Below the pieces are notes generated by a model, which saw nothing but the letters and a program-made list of their open reading frames with translations, was not told the origin of the DNA and did no database searches. Below, one piece after another: positions 44,001 to 54,111 of a stretch of DNA of 64,000 nucleotides. The position numbers and the translations under genes are program-made. Source of the stretch: Meandrina meandrites (lineage: Eukaryota; Cnidaria; Anthozoa; Scleractinia; Meandrinidae); assembly GCA_963693305.1 (NCBI GenBank), contig OY855903.1:32765598-32829597 (forward strand). The letters run 5' to 3'. The stretch's first letter is position 1, and the number at the start of each line of letters is the position of its first letter.

Positions 44001-44557
44001 ACTCTGGACGAGAAACATTATTTTTTTTGTTCTGTAAAATGAAAAATTCTATCACGACAAGAACCCTCACGTCTCAAATTTGATGTAGTGTCAACCTTCC
44101 TTATGTTTTCAACTTAGAAACAAAATTACACTTTGCTTATGGCTGTCAGATTTTAACTTTAATCAGAAAGCTAAAAAAACTGCAACTTGCTTGACTGCAA
44201 GTGTTTTGGTGTTTTTTACATGGATTGGCCATTATTCAAATTTAATGGACTCGCCGGCAAGCAACGAGTAAAAAAGATTAAAAGTATTTCATGCATTTAC
44301 AAAAAAAAACATGGCAAATACTCACAAGGAAGGATGAGTTTAGTTTTGCTCAGCTTCTCCACAGTTTCTTTGCATTGCTTGCCGACGTTCGCGAATGAAT
44401 TATTTGGAAGCTTCAGAGATGGAAAGCCAAACGTCTGTGCGATCTGGCCGTAGTTGTTGGAAAGTAATCCTGAAGATGCAGTTGAAGATGTTGGAACTGA
44501 ACAAAACAACAAGAAAACTGCAAAGATCGCAAGCGTTGTCCACCTAACGTCGGCCAT
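25977..44557 (-). CDS. nrf-6: NRF-6-like multi-pass acyltransferase, 15 exons
   Basis: Exons in order: 44557-44322, 41232-40926, 40656-40572, 40431-40296, 39165-38879, 37447-37277, 36885-36792, 36179-36087, 35590-35422, 34385-34306, 33483-33355, 33156-33030, 32469-32262, 31338-31196, 26093-25977. All introns are GT-AG, phases match throughout, and the sum is 2382 nt (793 aa plus stop), normal for the family. The protein has a signal peptide (residues 1-25), an NRF domain with paired cysteines (C...DAIGKPQSGLF.GNVGWLGSYSEC...YC; WGICAPNQCSEEDV), a first TM helix at about 255-280, then an acyltransferase-3 membrane domain. That domain carries GMRVLSMWWVILGHT, with the candidate catalytic His, VDSFFFLSGLLVAY, CMGWAWYLANDMQFY, KPYCRIAPYLVGMVLGYLL and IPLSRLTYCAYLVHP. 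In C. elegans this family (NRF-6, NDG-4) acts in lipid or yolk and drug uptake. The substrate here is unknown. Confidence 0.96.
26129..30852. mobile_element. 4.7-kb TTAA-flanked fold-back in the last NRF-6 intron
   Basis: GAACCGTTCTCTGAGAAAGT at the left end and its reverse complement at 30852, with TTAA on each side (26125-26128; 30853-30856). Arms 26129-27868 and 29076-30852 mirror each other with few differences; the loop of about 1.2 kb (27869-29075) holds a separate MITE. Arm-internal G-run and C-run (27629; 29295) are also mirrored. The right arm's inner end repeats CACGTCTCAGTGTCCCAG twice. No transposase ORF. Confidence 0.88.
28485..28804. mobile_element. 320-bp MITE with ATAAGCCCCC phrases
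   Basis: Inverted ends TACCGTAA(G/A)ATT..GGTTATAAGCCC with a TA at each tip, as in mariner-like MITEs. ATAAGCCCCCC phrases recur three to four times. It lies in the loop of the large fold-back. Confidence 0.8.
30872..31195. repeat. decayed MITE-like sequence beside exon 14
   Basis: Starts TACCGTAAATGATCTAATAA and ends near GCGTCTATTAGACACGGGG, which could be a degraded inverted partner. G-rich right end (31146-31163). Weak case. Confidence 0.35.
31196..31338 (-). CDS. nrf-6: NRF-6-like exon 14
   Basis: Encodes IPLSRLTYCAYLVHPIALIV. Its donor GTGAGT starts the 5.1-kb last intron. Confidence 0.95.
32262..32469 (-). CDS. nrf-6: NRF-6-like exon 13
   Basis: Encodes a TM helix (MAGWCVAIILALSTLYG), NITYGTFSRFAWSLALAWVI and CHRGLGG. 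Confidence 0.94.
33030..33156 (-). CDS. nrf-6: NRF-6-like exon 12
   Basis: Encodes VKPYCRIAPYLVGMVLGYLL. A C-run of about 23 bases lies in the upstream intron at 33267-33289. Confidence 0.94.
33355..33483 (-). CDS. nrf-6: NRF-6-like exon 11
   Basis: Encodes FRLRGLLVIVGVLASISFIT and a loop ending AAQAE. Confidence 0.93.
34306..34385 (-). CDS. nrf-6: NRF-6-like exon 10
   Basis: Encodes CMGWAWYLANDMQFYIIAPA, a family signature. Confidence 0.95.
34411..34643. repeat. repeat H copy 1 and adjacent hairpin
   Basis: AGTATATACTAAAACAGTGG then GCGTTGTTGGTG and AAATGAGTTAAAATAATCC match 62382-62540. A second palindrome follows (GTGTTTTATCAAGT...ACTTGATAAAACAC, 34582-34642). Confidence 0.7.
35422..35590 (-). 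CDS. nrf-6: NRF-6-like exon 9
   Basis: Encodes LTPAYMFVLLFYHKMTEFLG and CSKYWWTNLLYINNF. Confidence 0.95.
35706..35830 (+). repeat. degraded tRNA-SINE fragment
   Basis: GTGCCGTGACCCAATGG, then CCCATGCAGGGAGTAGTAGA and CTTGTCGCTTCACGCCGAGATAAG match the head and 3' body of the intact SINE at 52691-52997, with the middle deleted. Confidence 0.65.
36087..36179 (-). CDS. nrf-6: NRF-6-like exon 8
   Basis: Encodes SGLLVAYLSLRHMEKKNGEL and FQYYFHRFWR. A long G-run sits just inside the following intron at 36043-36062. Confidence 0.93.
36792..36885 (-). CDS. nrf-6: NRF-6-like exon 7
   Basis: Encodes NLVLVASIIQRFTFQTVGNA and FSVDSFFFL. Confidence 0.93.
37277..37447 (-). CDS. nrf-6: NRF-6-like exon 6: acyltransferase motif with His
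   Basis: Encodes INGMRVLSMWWVILGHTFST. This is the family's most conserved segment; its His aligns with the proposed catalytic residue of acyltransferase-3 proteins. Confidence 0.95.
37603..37705 (+). repeat. tRNA-derived SINE, second family
   Basis: GTCAGTGGTTAGAGCACCCA resembles a tRNA D-arm (A box) and GAGGTCATAGGTCTCAATCC an altered B box. The body is GACTTTTTCTTTGTCCCAAG. It is in intron 5, opposite to the gene. Confidence 0.6.
37758..38290. repeat. family F repeat in intron 5
   Basis: ACCGCGCGGCCATGGGCC, GTCGGTGACCAGACCCAAAC, CTGACGTTGCAGCTTTCACT and AAGTTGCTAGCAACTTCTTG all recur, mostly inverted, in 51050-53790 and in the arms of the 44713-50815 fold-back. Confidence 0.7.
38514..38753. 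mobile_element. 240-bp MITE with CTGCAAAC-T(n) phrases
   Basis: Ends GGGATGGACCATTATTTT and CTGGAGGGG(G-run), mirrored by CCCCTCCAG and AAAATAATGGTCACTCCC. Five phrases of CTGCAAAC followed by a T-run lie between. No clear target duplication. Confidence 0.75.
38879..39165 (-). CDS. nrf-6: NRF-6-like exon 5: first TM and cytoplasmic linker
   Basis: Encodes LCGLILFLCLVGTIVDIAVS, a TM helix, then a Ser-rich hydrophilic linker (SEVNFSASSTLSSLNQEPPR). Confidence 0.9.
39497..40104. mobile_element. 608-bp hAT-type MITE in intron 4
   Basis: Ends CAGTGCTTGAAATTAG at the left and the reverse complement at the right. An exact 8-bp duplication CATACAAA occurs on both sides (39489-39496; 40105-40112). 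The interior shows GGTTGCCCGAG and GGACAACC repeats. Confidence 0.9.
40296..40431 (-). CDS. nrf-6: NRF-6-like exon 4
   Basis: Phase requires the acceptor TCTCACCAG rather than the nearer upstream ATGTCAG. Encodes INKAENMTVAKL and VFCNKKSEYTTGVIMTL. Confidence 0.8.
40572..40656 (-). CDS. nrf-6: NRF-6-like exon 3
   Basis: Encodes AFPIRWGICAPNQCSEEDVT, a conserved NRF motif with two Cys. Confidence 0.9.
40926..41232 (-). CDS. nrf-6: NRF-6-like exon 2: NRF domain core
   Basis: Acceptor CCTCCACAG. Encodes TTQPYSSGGSEPTDD through LDAIGKPQSGLFIGNVGWLG and SECTKSIVDAHYC. An internal alternative acceptor (TTCTACAG at about 41071) would drop the first half. Confidence 0.85.
41233..43207. repeat. intron 1 with an internal diverged duplication
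   Basis: About 42395-42680 and 42875-43140 share GATAAAATCTGTT(G/A)AT, TTGACATTTTTTG(C/G)CGG and CACATAATGTCCCAGCATTT in order, a diverged tandem copy with a period of about 480 bp. 41640-42390 shows nothing recognisable. Confidence 0.55.
43518..43775. mobile_element. family G element, most complete copy
   Basis: Starts GAGGGTGGAAAAGGGG(G-run) and ends CCATTTACCACCCTC. In between are six TTCACGGAAAATAAAACAGC-like phrases. Flank duplication is unclear because 18 bases of the left flank are shared by three copies. Confidence 0.7.
44322..44557 (-). CDS. nrf-6: NRF-6-like exon 1: signal peptide and start of NRF domain
   Basis: MADVRWTTLAIFAVFLLFCS, then VGKQCKETVEKL and LPC. Two overlapping donors exist (GTGAGT and, four bases on, GTATTT); only the second keeps the frame into exon 2. 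Confidence 0.85.
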
Positions 44558-44712
44558 TTTTGACAGCAGAAGAGCTCACTCCCCCTTACTGAAAAGTCAC
44601 GAAACGATGGACCGCTTATCCAACCTCGTTCCCAGGGGAGAGAGAGACCCTGGGAACGAGGTTGCCGCTTATCCCGAAGTGATCTCTATTACGTAGTTGT
44701 CTTTGTTCGTTT
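44558..44712. promoter_or_regulatory. 5' flank of the NRF-6-like gene
   Basis: Contains a 16-bp hairpin AACCTCGTTCCCAGGG (44622-44663) set between two ACCGCTTATCC/GCCGCTTATCC direct repeats. No TATA box or initiator stands out. The first 55 bp are shared with the duplicate at 17867-17902. Confidence 0.35.
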
Positions 44713-47700
44713 GTTGAGTTATTTTTTTAAAAAAATAACTCTTAGTCGGCATGAAGACGTGTTTGGCTATTAAGTGGATGGTTGAGTGGATCATTCATGT
44801 ATGTATTTCACACCAATCAGATTTGGGATTCTATCAAGGACCAATCAAATTGCGGCTTGTATATATGGATCGTTGTTATGAATATTTGTCTTCGGTTCAA
44901 GGTACGGCCATTTTTGTTTTGCTATAGATTCGACCTTATTGGGCCGTGTTGGTCTGAAGTCTCTATTCCAAGTCTTGATTTTTATGTAGCTTTGGGTGAG
45001 AACATTGTGTGTGGGTTCTGAAAGCGAAAAGTGTTTGGAAATTTCATTGTGGTGAAGGTGATTCTCTTGGTTTACGGAATCAACTGGTTCAGTTGACGAC
45101 ACAATATGGGTATAGTATTTGTTGACCACTTTATATTAAAATGTTTGATGTTTTTGAGTAGAATAAATATGTATATTGAGAATAAATGTTGTGACTTCCA
45201 TTTTTAATGTGAGTGTTGTGTGTTTGCTGAACGTTTTGTTTTGGTCCCCAAATGAGAACAAACTGACGCTGTTGTTTGTAAGGGCGAGTGTTAAAGATTT
45301 GAGATTCCAACCGCGCGGTGTGTTTAAACTGTTTTCTCTCGGTTAAAAGTATAGCATTAGTAGGAGCTTTGGCTAAGTAATAACACGAGTGACCACAAAT
45401 CTCTCAAGGTTTTTCTCCCAAAGAATAACGTGATTGTAATAGCTTGAGGCATGTGCGTTTATTTGGGTTCGAGAGTTGCCAAATAATAGGTATTTTAGTG
45501 AGGTTGGAATGTGGCCGGAGAAGGTTTGACGTTTCCTGCTTAGGAATAGTGAGTTATTTATTGTACTATCGTTTGAAAAGCTCATGACGTGTTGATGTTA
45601 CAAGGGCACGTTTTGTCTGCTTGGCAAATATTAAATTAGGTGTTTTGACAACGTGGTTGGATGGCACAGCAAGAGAAAATCATCATTTGTGCCGCGAGTG
45701 AGGGCCGTAGGAAGGTATAGTAGTCGTTGTGCGAGTCTCGCATTTCAAGCTTCGCATTGATGGCTATCTTTAGTAGTACGGCGGTGCAATGCGGTTATTT
45801 CCGTACCAATTACGTTATGCTTGCAAGTGTTTACGTCGGCCAAATTTATTTTCTTCAGATCTCTGAACTCGCCTCGATGAAACAGCCAAAAGATTCACTT
45901 CAACTGGCTAAACCGACAAATAGTCGCAAAATTGCAAACAAATTAACGACCGTCGCTTCTGGCGAAATAAACATGCAAAGTAAACATATTTCTTGTTTGT
46001 CACGTACCGAAAGTGAAAGCTGCAACGTCAGCGCATTCCATGGCTGACGCAATACCTTTTTAGTGTATTTAATATTCCCAACGCAAAGCGGTTGCAGTTA
46101 CGTTTACTCATAGGCAAAAGAAAAAAAAAGACAGCCACCTTTTTGGTAGTCTCCTTTACAGCCGTTTTTTGGGCTCGTCACGCAAAAAACAACGGCTGAA
46201 AAGAAAACTAGCTTTTTGGGTGTGCAGTCAAGCGTGTAACACAACTTCATCGACAGCTATTTTTAGCACGGCCGTGGGAATATCGGTACTGATCATGTTA
46301 CGCTTACAAGTTAGGGCACGTTTCTGCTTCTGGTTGCGAAATTAATATTGTACCAGTCCAAGTAAAATCGTCACGTGGTTTGGCCGAAATGCACTGGTGA
46401 CTAGAGTTGTTTGTTTCTCGCGTTCGTCGAAAGAAATTCGTCCTTGCTTGCAGAAAGGTTTCTGTTTTATATTGATGATGAAAATAATGGAGCCATTTCA
46501 GAAACCCGAGAATACTTTGTTCTTGTTCCATCTGGCTATTCGTTTGCAATTTCTGGGTCAATTTGGCTTTATTAGTGAGCGTGTTTGCGATTTTGTGATC
46601 ATGTTTTTATGGTAAATGTTGTCAACAGTTTTCAATCCATGTTTTGATGTACTTAGCGGTTTTCTTTCGGCTTGGAATGAAAGGGGATGGATAGTTAAAC
46701 AAGGTAACCTTAAAAGTGACTACCAGATATTTTTTTCTGTTTACGTTTGAAGAAATTACTGACGTATTTTTGTCTTCAACAGTATGGTTCGACACCATAG
46801 TCATATTTACAAGGGAAAGCAGCCTAATTTTAGAACATTTGCACAATTTCTTTTTAAATTGTTTTTGAGTTATTTTTCCAAAAGTAGCTCTTAGTCGGCG
46901 CGATGGACCGTGCACATGAACCATGCACAAATAGCTCAACCCATGAAATAAACCATCCTAACAGGACTGACACCCAGTTCTACCCCAAGCCACCCAATCA
47001 ATTGAAAAAATAACTCCTGCACGCTTAGCGTGCCTATGTTTTGTTGTTTGTTAGCCTGCGAACGCAGACGTATTTCCGGCTGTCGCTTGTCTCCGCCGTA
47101 AACTAGGGCTAGTTGTTTGTGGACTGTATATGTTATTGAAAATAAAGCAAACTGAATAACCTTTTTAAAGTTTATTGTTGTCTTCAAAAGTATCAAACGC
47201 CAACTAAAACATTATTGTATCGAACATGGGCCATTGGAACGTCAGAGACACTCCACGACTGTCACGCAACGGTTTCTATAGAAGCCTTGCGTGACAACCC
47301 AGCAGGCTATTTTATGACGTCATTTTTAACACTGAAAGAAATTACTACTAAAAATAAACCGACATGGAACATACGGTCTCTCGAGCCTATATACATGATT
47401 CACAGATGGAAAGACGTTGTATAATTCGAGCAACGTGACATATGATGTTGGCGATTATGTTAAGTTCTTAGCCGATAAGACATTCGGGAGAAAAGGCATG
47501 ACGTTTGTTTTTCCCGCGAAGCCCAAAAATTCCGCTCCTGCCATCTGCCGTTTGTGCGCGGAAATGAGTACCGTAGGTTCTGGTAGGTTTGTGTTTGTCG
47601 TGTATATCTATTTTTCCGATAAAAAGATAACAAAATGAAAGCTAAGGCAAGTTCGCGTTTGCCGTAAATTGCTCTAAATAGTACATGTACTAGGAATTTT

Positions 47701-50700
47701 ATAATGAAAGTGATTGCTGGCGACATGAATATTCTTTCCGTAAACAAAGAGGTTCTTTGCTTTTCAATAGGGAGCTTACGCAATGACGACGGCGACACCG
47801 AGGACAACGCCTGGTGAAAAATGAATTTATATTTTACTCTAGAATCTCGCAATTATTCAGATGTATTCAGCGTATCTGTCGGTTTAAGAACTGGCTCAAG
47901 CTAAATGTGTAAAGAGAGCGTTCAACTCCAAATAGAAACATAGGCACGCTAAGCATGCAGGAGTTATTTTTAATTTATTGGGTGCCTTAAGGTAGAACTG
48001 GGTGTTAGTCCTGTTGGGATGGTCTATTTCATGGGTTGAGCTATTTGTGCATGGTTCATGTGCACGGTCTATCGTGCCGACTAAGAGCTACTTTTGGAAA
48101 AATAACTCAAAAACAATTTAAAAAGAAATTGTGCAAATGTTCTAAAATTAGGCTGCTTTCCCTTGTAAATATGACTATGGTGTGCAACCGATCGATCGAA
48201 CCATACCGTTGAAGACAATAAATACGTCAGTAATTTCTTCAAAAGTAAACAGAAAAAAATATCTGGTAGTCACTTTTAAGGTTACCTTGATGTTTAACTT
48301 TCCATCCCCTTTCATTCCAAGCTGAAAGAAAACCGCTAAGTACATCAGAACATGGATTGAAAACTGTTGACAACATTTACCGTAAACATAAATAGAAACA
48401 TAGGCACGCTAAGCATGCAGGAGTTATTTTTAATTGATTGGGTGCCTTAAGGTAGAACTGGGTGTTAGTCCTGTTGGGATGGTCTATTTCATGGGTTGAG
48501 CTATTTGTGCATGATTCATGTGCACGGTCTATCGTGCCGACTAAGAGCTACTTTTGGAAAAATAACTCAAAAACAATTTAAAAAGAAATTGTGCAAATGT
48601 TCTAAAATTAGGCTGCTTTCCCTTGTAAATATGACTATGGTGTGCAACCGATCGATCGAACCATACCGTTGAAGACAATAAATACGTCAGTAATTTCTTC
48701 AAAAGTAAACAGAAAAAAATATCTGGTAGTCACTTTTAAGGTTACCTTGATGTTTAACTATCCATCCCCTTTCATTCCAAGCCGAAAGAAAACCGCTAAG
48801 TACATCAGAACATGAATTGAAAACTGTTGACAACATTTACCGTAAACATGATCACAAAATCGCAAACACGCTCACTAAGAAAGCCAAATTGACCCAGAAA
48901 TTGCAAATGAATAGCCAGATGGAACAAAAACAAAGTATTCTCGGGTTTCTGAAATGGCTCCGTTATTTTCATCATCAATATAAAACAGAAACCTTTCTGC
49001 AAGCAAGTACGTGTTTCTTTCTACGAACGCGAGAAACAAACAACTCTAGTCACCAGTGCATTTCGGCCAAACCACGTGACGATTTTACTTGGACTGGTAC
49101 AATTTTAATTTCGCAACCAGAAGCAGAAACGTGCCCTAACTTGTAAGCGTAACATGATCAGTACCGATATTCCCACGGCCGTGCTAAAAATAGCTTTCGA
49201 TGAAGTTGTGTGAAACGCTTGACTGCACACCCAAAAAGCTAGTCTTCTTTTCAGCTGTTGTTTTTTTGCGTGACGAGCCCAAACAATGGCTTCAAAGGAG
49301 ACTACCAAAAAGCTGTCTGTCTTTTTTTCTTTTGCCTATGAGTAAACGTAACTGCAACTGCAACCGCTTTGCGTTGGGAATATTAAATACACTAAAAAGG
49401 CATTGCGTCAGCCATGGAATGCGCTGACGTTGCAGCTTTCACTTTCGGTACGTGACAAACAAGATTATGTTTACTTTGCATGTTTATTTCGCCAGAAGCG
49501 ACGGTCGCTAATTTGTTTGCAATTTTACGACTATTTCTTGTCGGTTTAGCCAGCTGAAGTGAATCTTTTGGCTGTTTCATCGAGGCGAGTTCAGAGATCT
49601 GAAGAAAATAAATTTGGCCGACGTAAACACTTGCAAGCATTACGTCATTGGTACGGAAATAACCGCACTGCACCGCCGTACTACTAAAGATAGCCATCAA
49701 CAATCGGATGCGAAGCTTGAAATGGGAGACTCGCACAACGACTACTATACCTTCCTGCGGCCCTCACTCGCGGCACAAATGATGATTTTCTCTTGCTGTG
49801 CCATCCAACCACGTTGTCAAAACACCTAATTTAATATTTGCCGAGCAGACAAAACCTGCCCTTGTAACATCATCACGTCATGAGCTTTTCAAACGATCGT
49901 ACCTCATGACCGCCCATGTGAAGTCCTACTATTCCTAAGCAGGAAACGTCGAACCGACTCCGGCCACATTCCAACCTCACGAAAATAGCAATTATTTGGC
50001 AACTCTCAAACCCAAATAAACGCACATGCCTCGACCTATTACAATTACGTTATTCTTAATTTGGGAGGAAAATCTTGAGAGATTTGCGGTTGCTCGTGTT
50101 ATTACTTAGCCAAAGCTCCTACTAATAGGAAAACTACTAATGCTATACTTTTAACCGAGAGAAAACAGTTTAAACACCGCGCGGTTAGAATCTCAAAGAT
50201 TTCTCGTTTAATTTCTTTAACACTCGCCCTTACAAACAACCCACAGTGCATCAGTTTGTTCCATTTGGGGACCAAAACAAAACGTTGCGCAAACCCGCAA
50301 CACTGATATTAAAAATGGAAGTCACAACATTTATTCTCAATACACATATTTATTCTACTCAAAAACATCATAAAATTTAAAATAAAGTGGTCAACAAATA
50401 CTATACCCATATTCTGTTGTCAACTGAACTAGTTGATTCGGTAAACCGAGAGAATCACCTTCACCACCATCAAATTTCCAAACACTTTTCGGTTTCAGAA
50501 CCCACACACAATGTTCTCACCCAAAGCTACATAAAAATCAAGAACTGGAATAGAGACTTCAGACCAACACGGCCCAATAAGGTTGAATCTATAGCAAAAC
50601 AAAAATGGCCGTACCTTGAACCGAAAACAAATTATTCATAAAAACGATCCATACATACAAGCCGCAATTTGATTGGTCCTTGATAGAATCCCAAATCTGA

Positions 50701-50815
50701 TTGGTGTGAAATACATACATGAATGATCCATCCAACCAACATCCATCCACCCACTTAATAGCCAAATACGTCTTCACGCCGACTAAGAGTTATTTTTTTG
50801 AAAAAAATAACTCAA
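44713..50815. repeat. 6.1-kb fold-back with a tandem duplication in the right arm
   Basis: Outer ends read TTGAGTTATTTTTTT and AAAAAAATAACTCAA. The left arm (44713-47030) mirrors the right arm (48391-50815). The innermost 460 bp of the right arm is present twice in tandem (47931-48390 and 48391-48850). The motif GAGTTATTTTTCCAAAAGTA...CTTAGTCGGC of the outer ends recurs at the inner ends. ORFs in the arms are mirror images of each other and not convincing genes. Confidence 0.85.
47031..47930. other. unique centre of the large fold-back
   Basis: Contains GCCTGCGAACGCAGACGTAT, a short promoter-like GC patch and GGAGCTTACGCAATGACGAC. The latter is mirrored at 50960-51015 outside the fold-back. 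No gene recognised. Confidence 0.45.
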
Positions 50816-51049
50816 AAATTAAAAATTTTCCGTCGTGGTTCACGTTGTCCAGAATACGCATAATTGGGTCATTTCACGTTGTTGTTTTGCAGAGAACGGC
50901 TAGGAAATGTACCAAGATTTCAAACGCACGTGCAGAGCTATTGTTCTTCTCATTAAGCCTTTTGTTTGGTGACGTTCTCGTTGCCGTTGCCGTCGTAGTT
51001 TGCGTAAGCTCCCTAATGACGTTTTGGGAGTCCTGTTAATGCATGCCTA

Positions 51050-53790
51050 CAGTATGGAATGAAACAAGAAGTTGCTGTAGCAACTTAAAACCGCGCTTAT
51101 ATTTTTTGCTAATGCACAGCTTTCTTCCTCAAAAGTCAGGGCTAAATTTCTGTTTGCACTATGAGTAAAGGACTACCAAAGTAGTCACGCGAGTCACACA
51201 ATCCAATGTTGCACCATCGTTCATAGCCGTTGTGAAATTTATGATGACTTAATGGTCTTAATCTGGAACTTCGCTGAAGACATGAATGGGCATGAATTAA
51301 ACATAAAGAAAACTAGCATTCCACTACTTGGATGCTAGTAATAACTGCTATTTTCTTTACGTAAAAGTCACGATTAAATGTAATTGGTTTGTGCCGTGAG
51401 TGAGAGCCCGCAGGAAGGTAATCACACGATTCTAACATTTCATGCTTTGCAATGTTCACGGCTATATTTCGAAGGGCGGTGTACGGCGGTAATTTCCCTA
51501 CCAATGATGTGATCCTTGCAAGTGCTTACCTTGGGGGTTTTCCCTTCTAATGACGTAACCCCTGCAAGTTCGGGCACGCTCAATTGTTTACTTAAGCAAG
51601 TATTTCATTTCCCTTTAAATCATTCAACTCGCTTTGATGAAACAGCCAAAGAATTCACTTCAATTGCCTAAACCCACAAGAAATACTGGCAGAAGAGCAA
51701 ACTAATTAATGACAGTCGTTTCTGCCGATATCATCTTGCAAAGAAAACACAATGTTATTTGTCACGAGTATAGGAAAGGACTAGCAAAGAAGTCACGCGA
51801 GTCACACAACCAGAGGTTACGTTATCCAAGGCTATCTTAAGCTTGGTGGTTTTTTCCCCAAAAATGACGTAACCCCTGCACGTTCAGGCACGCTCAATTG
51901 TTTACCTTTGCAAATATTTATTTTTCCTTCAAATCTCTGAACTCGCTTGGATGAAGCGGCCAAAGGATCCACTTCAAATGCCAAAACCCACAAGAACACT
52001 TGCAAAATTACAAATAAATTAATGACCATCGCTTCTGGCGAAATAACTTTGCAAAAGCACAATCTTACTTGTCACGTAGTGAAAGTGAAAGCTGCAACGT
52101 CAGCGCATTCCATGGCTGATGTCATACCTTTTTTTTAGTGAATTCAATATTCCTTTTGAATCCAACGCTTCGAAAAAACCCAAAGAAAAATATATATATT
52201 ATTCACAACAAAGAAAACATTGTCCGTAACATTTCCCGTACATCATTGTTCCAACAGCTTTTGGCGAATAAGCATCCCAGGTTGCGTGATTCAGTCCCGA
52301 TCGTGATTTGGCCGAGGGGAGGTTTGGGTCTGGTCACCGACAAAAAAACGAAAACAAGAAGTTGCTAGCAACTTAAAACCGCGCTTTTATTTTTTCCTAA
52401 TTAACAGCTTTCTTTCTCAATAGTCACGGTAAAATTTAATCTGTTTGCATTGTGAGTAAAGGACTAGCAAAGTAGTCACATGAGTATCACAATCCCAGGT
52501 TTACGTTATCCCCGGCTATCTTTAGCTTAGAGATTTTCCCTTGTAATGACGTAACCCCTGCAAGTTTGGGCACGCTCAACTGTTTACTTAAGCAAATATT
52601 TTATTTCCCTTTAAATCTTTGCGCGTGCTTCGATGAAACAGCTAAAGAATTTCTTTTCAATTGCCTAAACCCACAAGAAATACTCGCAGATTTGGGAGGC
52701 GCGGTGGCCTAATGGTTAGTGCGCTGGACTCCGGATCGGGCGGTCCGGGTTCGAGCCCTGGCCGGGGCACTGCGTTGTGTTCTTGGGCAAGATACTTTAC
52801 TCTCATAGTGCCTCTCTCCACCCAGGTGTATAAATGGGTACCGGCGAATTTACTGCTGGGGGTAACCCTGCGATGGACTAGCGTCCCATCCAGGGGGGAG
52901 TAGCAATACTCCTAGTCGCTTCACGCTACGGAAACCGGGATAAGCTCCGGCCTGATTGGCCCCAAGGCTCGTATACAGACTTTACCTTTTACCTTTTTAA
53001 ACCCACAAGAAATACTCGCAGAAGTGCAAATAAATTAATGACCGTCGCTTCTGCCGATATAAACTTGCAAAAAAAAAACACACAATGCGAACAAAATGAT
53101 GAAGAAACAGTGTGCGTGACAATTGACGGTTGACTCGTTGCAGTCGAAATTATGCAAATTTTGGCCAAATTCCAACGTGCCCGTCGCGTGAAGCAAGACA
53201 ACAAACTATTTAACATTCGTGATTTGAATTGAGCCGCCTTTTGAACATTGAAATATTTTCTTCATGAATGGAATATTGAAGCGAAGAATAAAATCAAATT
53301 TCCATAAATAAATTCATTATCCACCCTCGATAGAAACGACAGTCGCTTAGGCGAAATAAACATGCCAAGTAAACACAATCTTATTTGTCACGTAGCGAAA
53401 GTGAAAGCTGCAACGTCAGCGCATTCCATGGCTGATGTCATACCTTTTTTTTAGGAAATTTAATATTCCCTTTGAATCCAACGCTTTGATAAGACGAAAC
53501 GAAAAAATATTTTATTCACAACAAAGAAAACATCATCCGTAACATTTCCCGTACATCATTGTTCCAATAGCTTTTGGCGAGTAAGCATCCCAGGTTGCGT
53601 GATTCAGTCCCGATCGTGATTTGGCCGAGGAGAGGTTTGGGTCTGGTCACCGACAAAAAAACGAAAAAAATTAAATCCCGTGCAGAGCAAGAACCGCGCT
53701 CGGCCCATGGCCGCGCGGTAAAAAATAAATAAATCCCGTACGGAGCAAGAACCGCGCTCGGCCCATGGCCGCGCGGTTAATAAACACGAC
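51050..53790. repeat. array of diverged family F copies
   Basis: Four or more head-to-tail degenerate units share CTGCAACGTCAGCGCATTCC, GACCGTCGCTTCTGCCGATA-like, GACGTAACCCCTGCA and AGTAAAGGACTAGCAAAGTA segments. The array ends with a 57-bp tandem pair (AGAACCGCGCTCGGCCCATG, 53680-53790). One unit is interrupted by a SINE. Confidence 0.7.
52691..52997 (+). repeat. intact tRNA-derived SINE with 25-bp target duplication
   Basis: The pol III A box (TGGCCTAATGG, 52705-52715) and B box (GGTTCGAGCCC, 52748-52758) are present. A conserved body follows (CTTGGGCAAGATACTTTACT; GGGTAACCCTGCGATGGACT; AGTCGCTTCACGCTACGG) and the tail is TTTACC(TTTT) units. The flanks are an exact 25-bp direct repeat (52666-52690 and 52998-53022), marking LINE-driven insertion. 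Confidence 0.93.
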
Positions 53791-54111
53791 TACAGACAAT
53801 TGTATCCGAATAGACGCGACTAACTAAATCGCAAACAATTAATAGCTGTGACTCTGAACAGCCAACAATACAGTCGTGTTCAATTAAGAGCGTATTGAAA
53901 GCTACCATTATAAAATGCCTGGTGTCTCCCTCGTGCTCCCACACGGCAAACATGTAAATCAGTTTTTTTTTTTTAATGTGATGTAATCATTCGTAACTTG
54001 TAACTGATGTTTTTACCGTGTTTAAATAAAGTATATGATGATGATGATGATGAATGCATTTGTTCTCGCCCCCACCGGGGGGGGGGGGGGGCACCCCAAC
54101 AAAAATTTAAA
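53791..54111. other. non-coding; GAT microsatellite and G-run
   Basis: A short (GAT)n run at about 54034-54053 and a G-run at 54077-54091. No gene. Confidence 0.5.

Noticed and set aside
47417..47852. Possible coding region at the centre of the fold-back
   Set aside because: Opposite-strand ORFs of similar size, no recognised motif and no coherent exon structure.
44845..50641. Pairs of similar ORFs on opposite strands (for example 44845-45129 and 50387-50641)
   Set aside because: They are mirror copies in the arms of the fold-back; no splice signals or conserved motifs.
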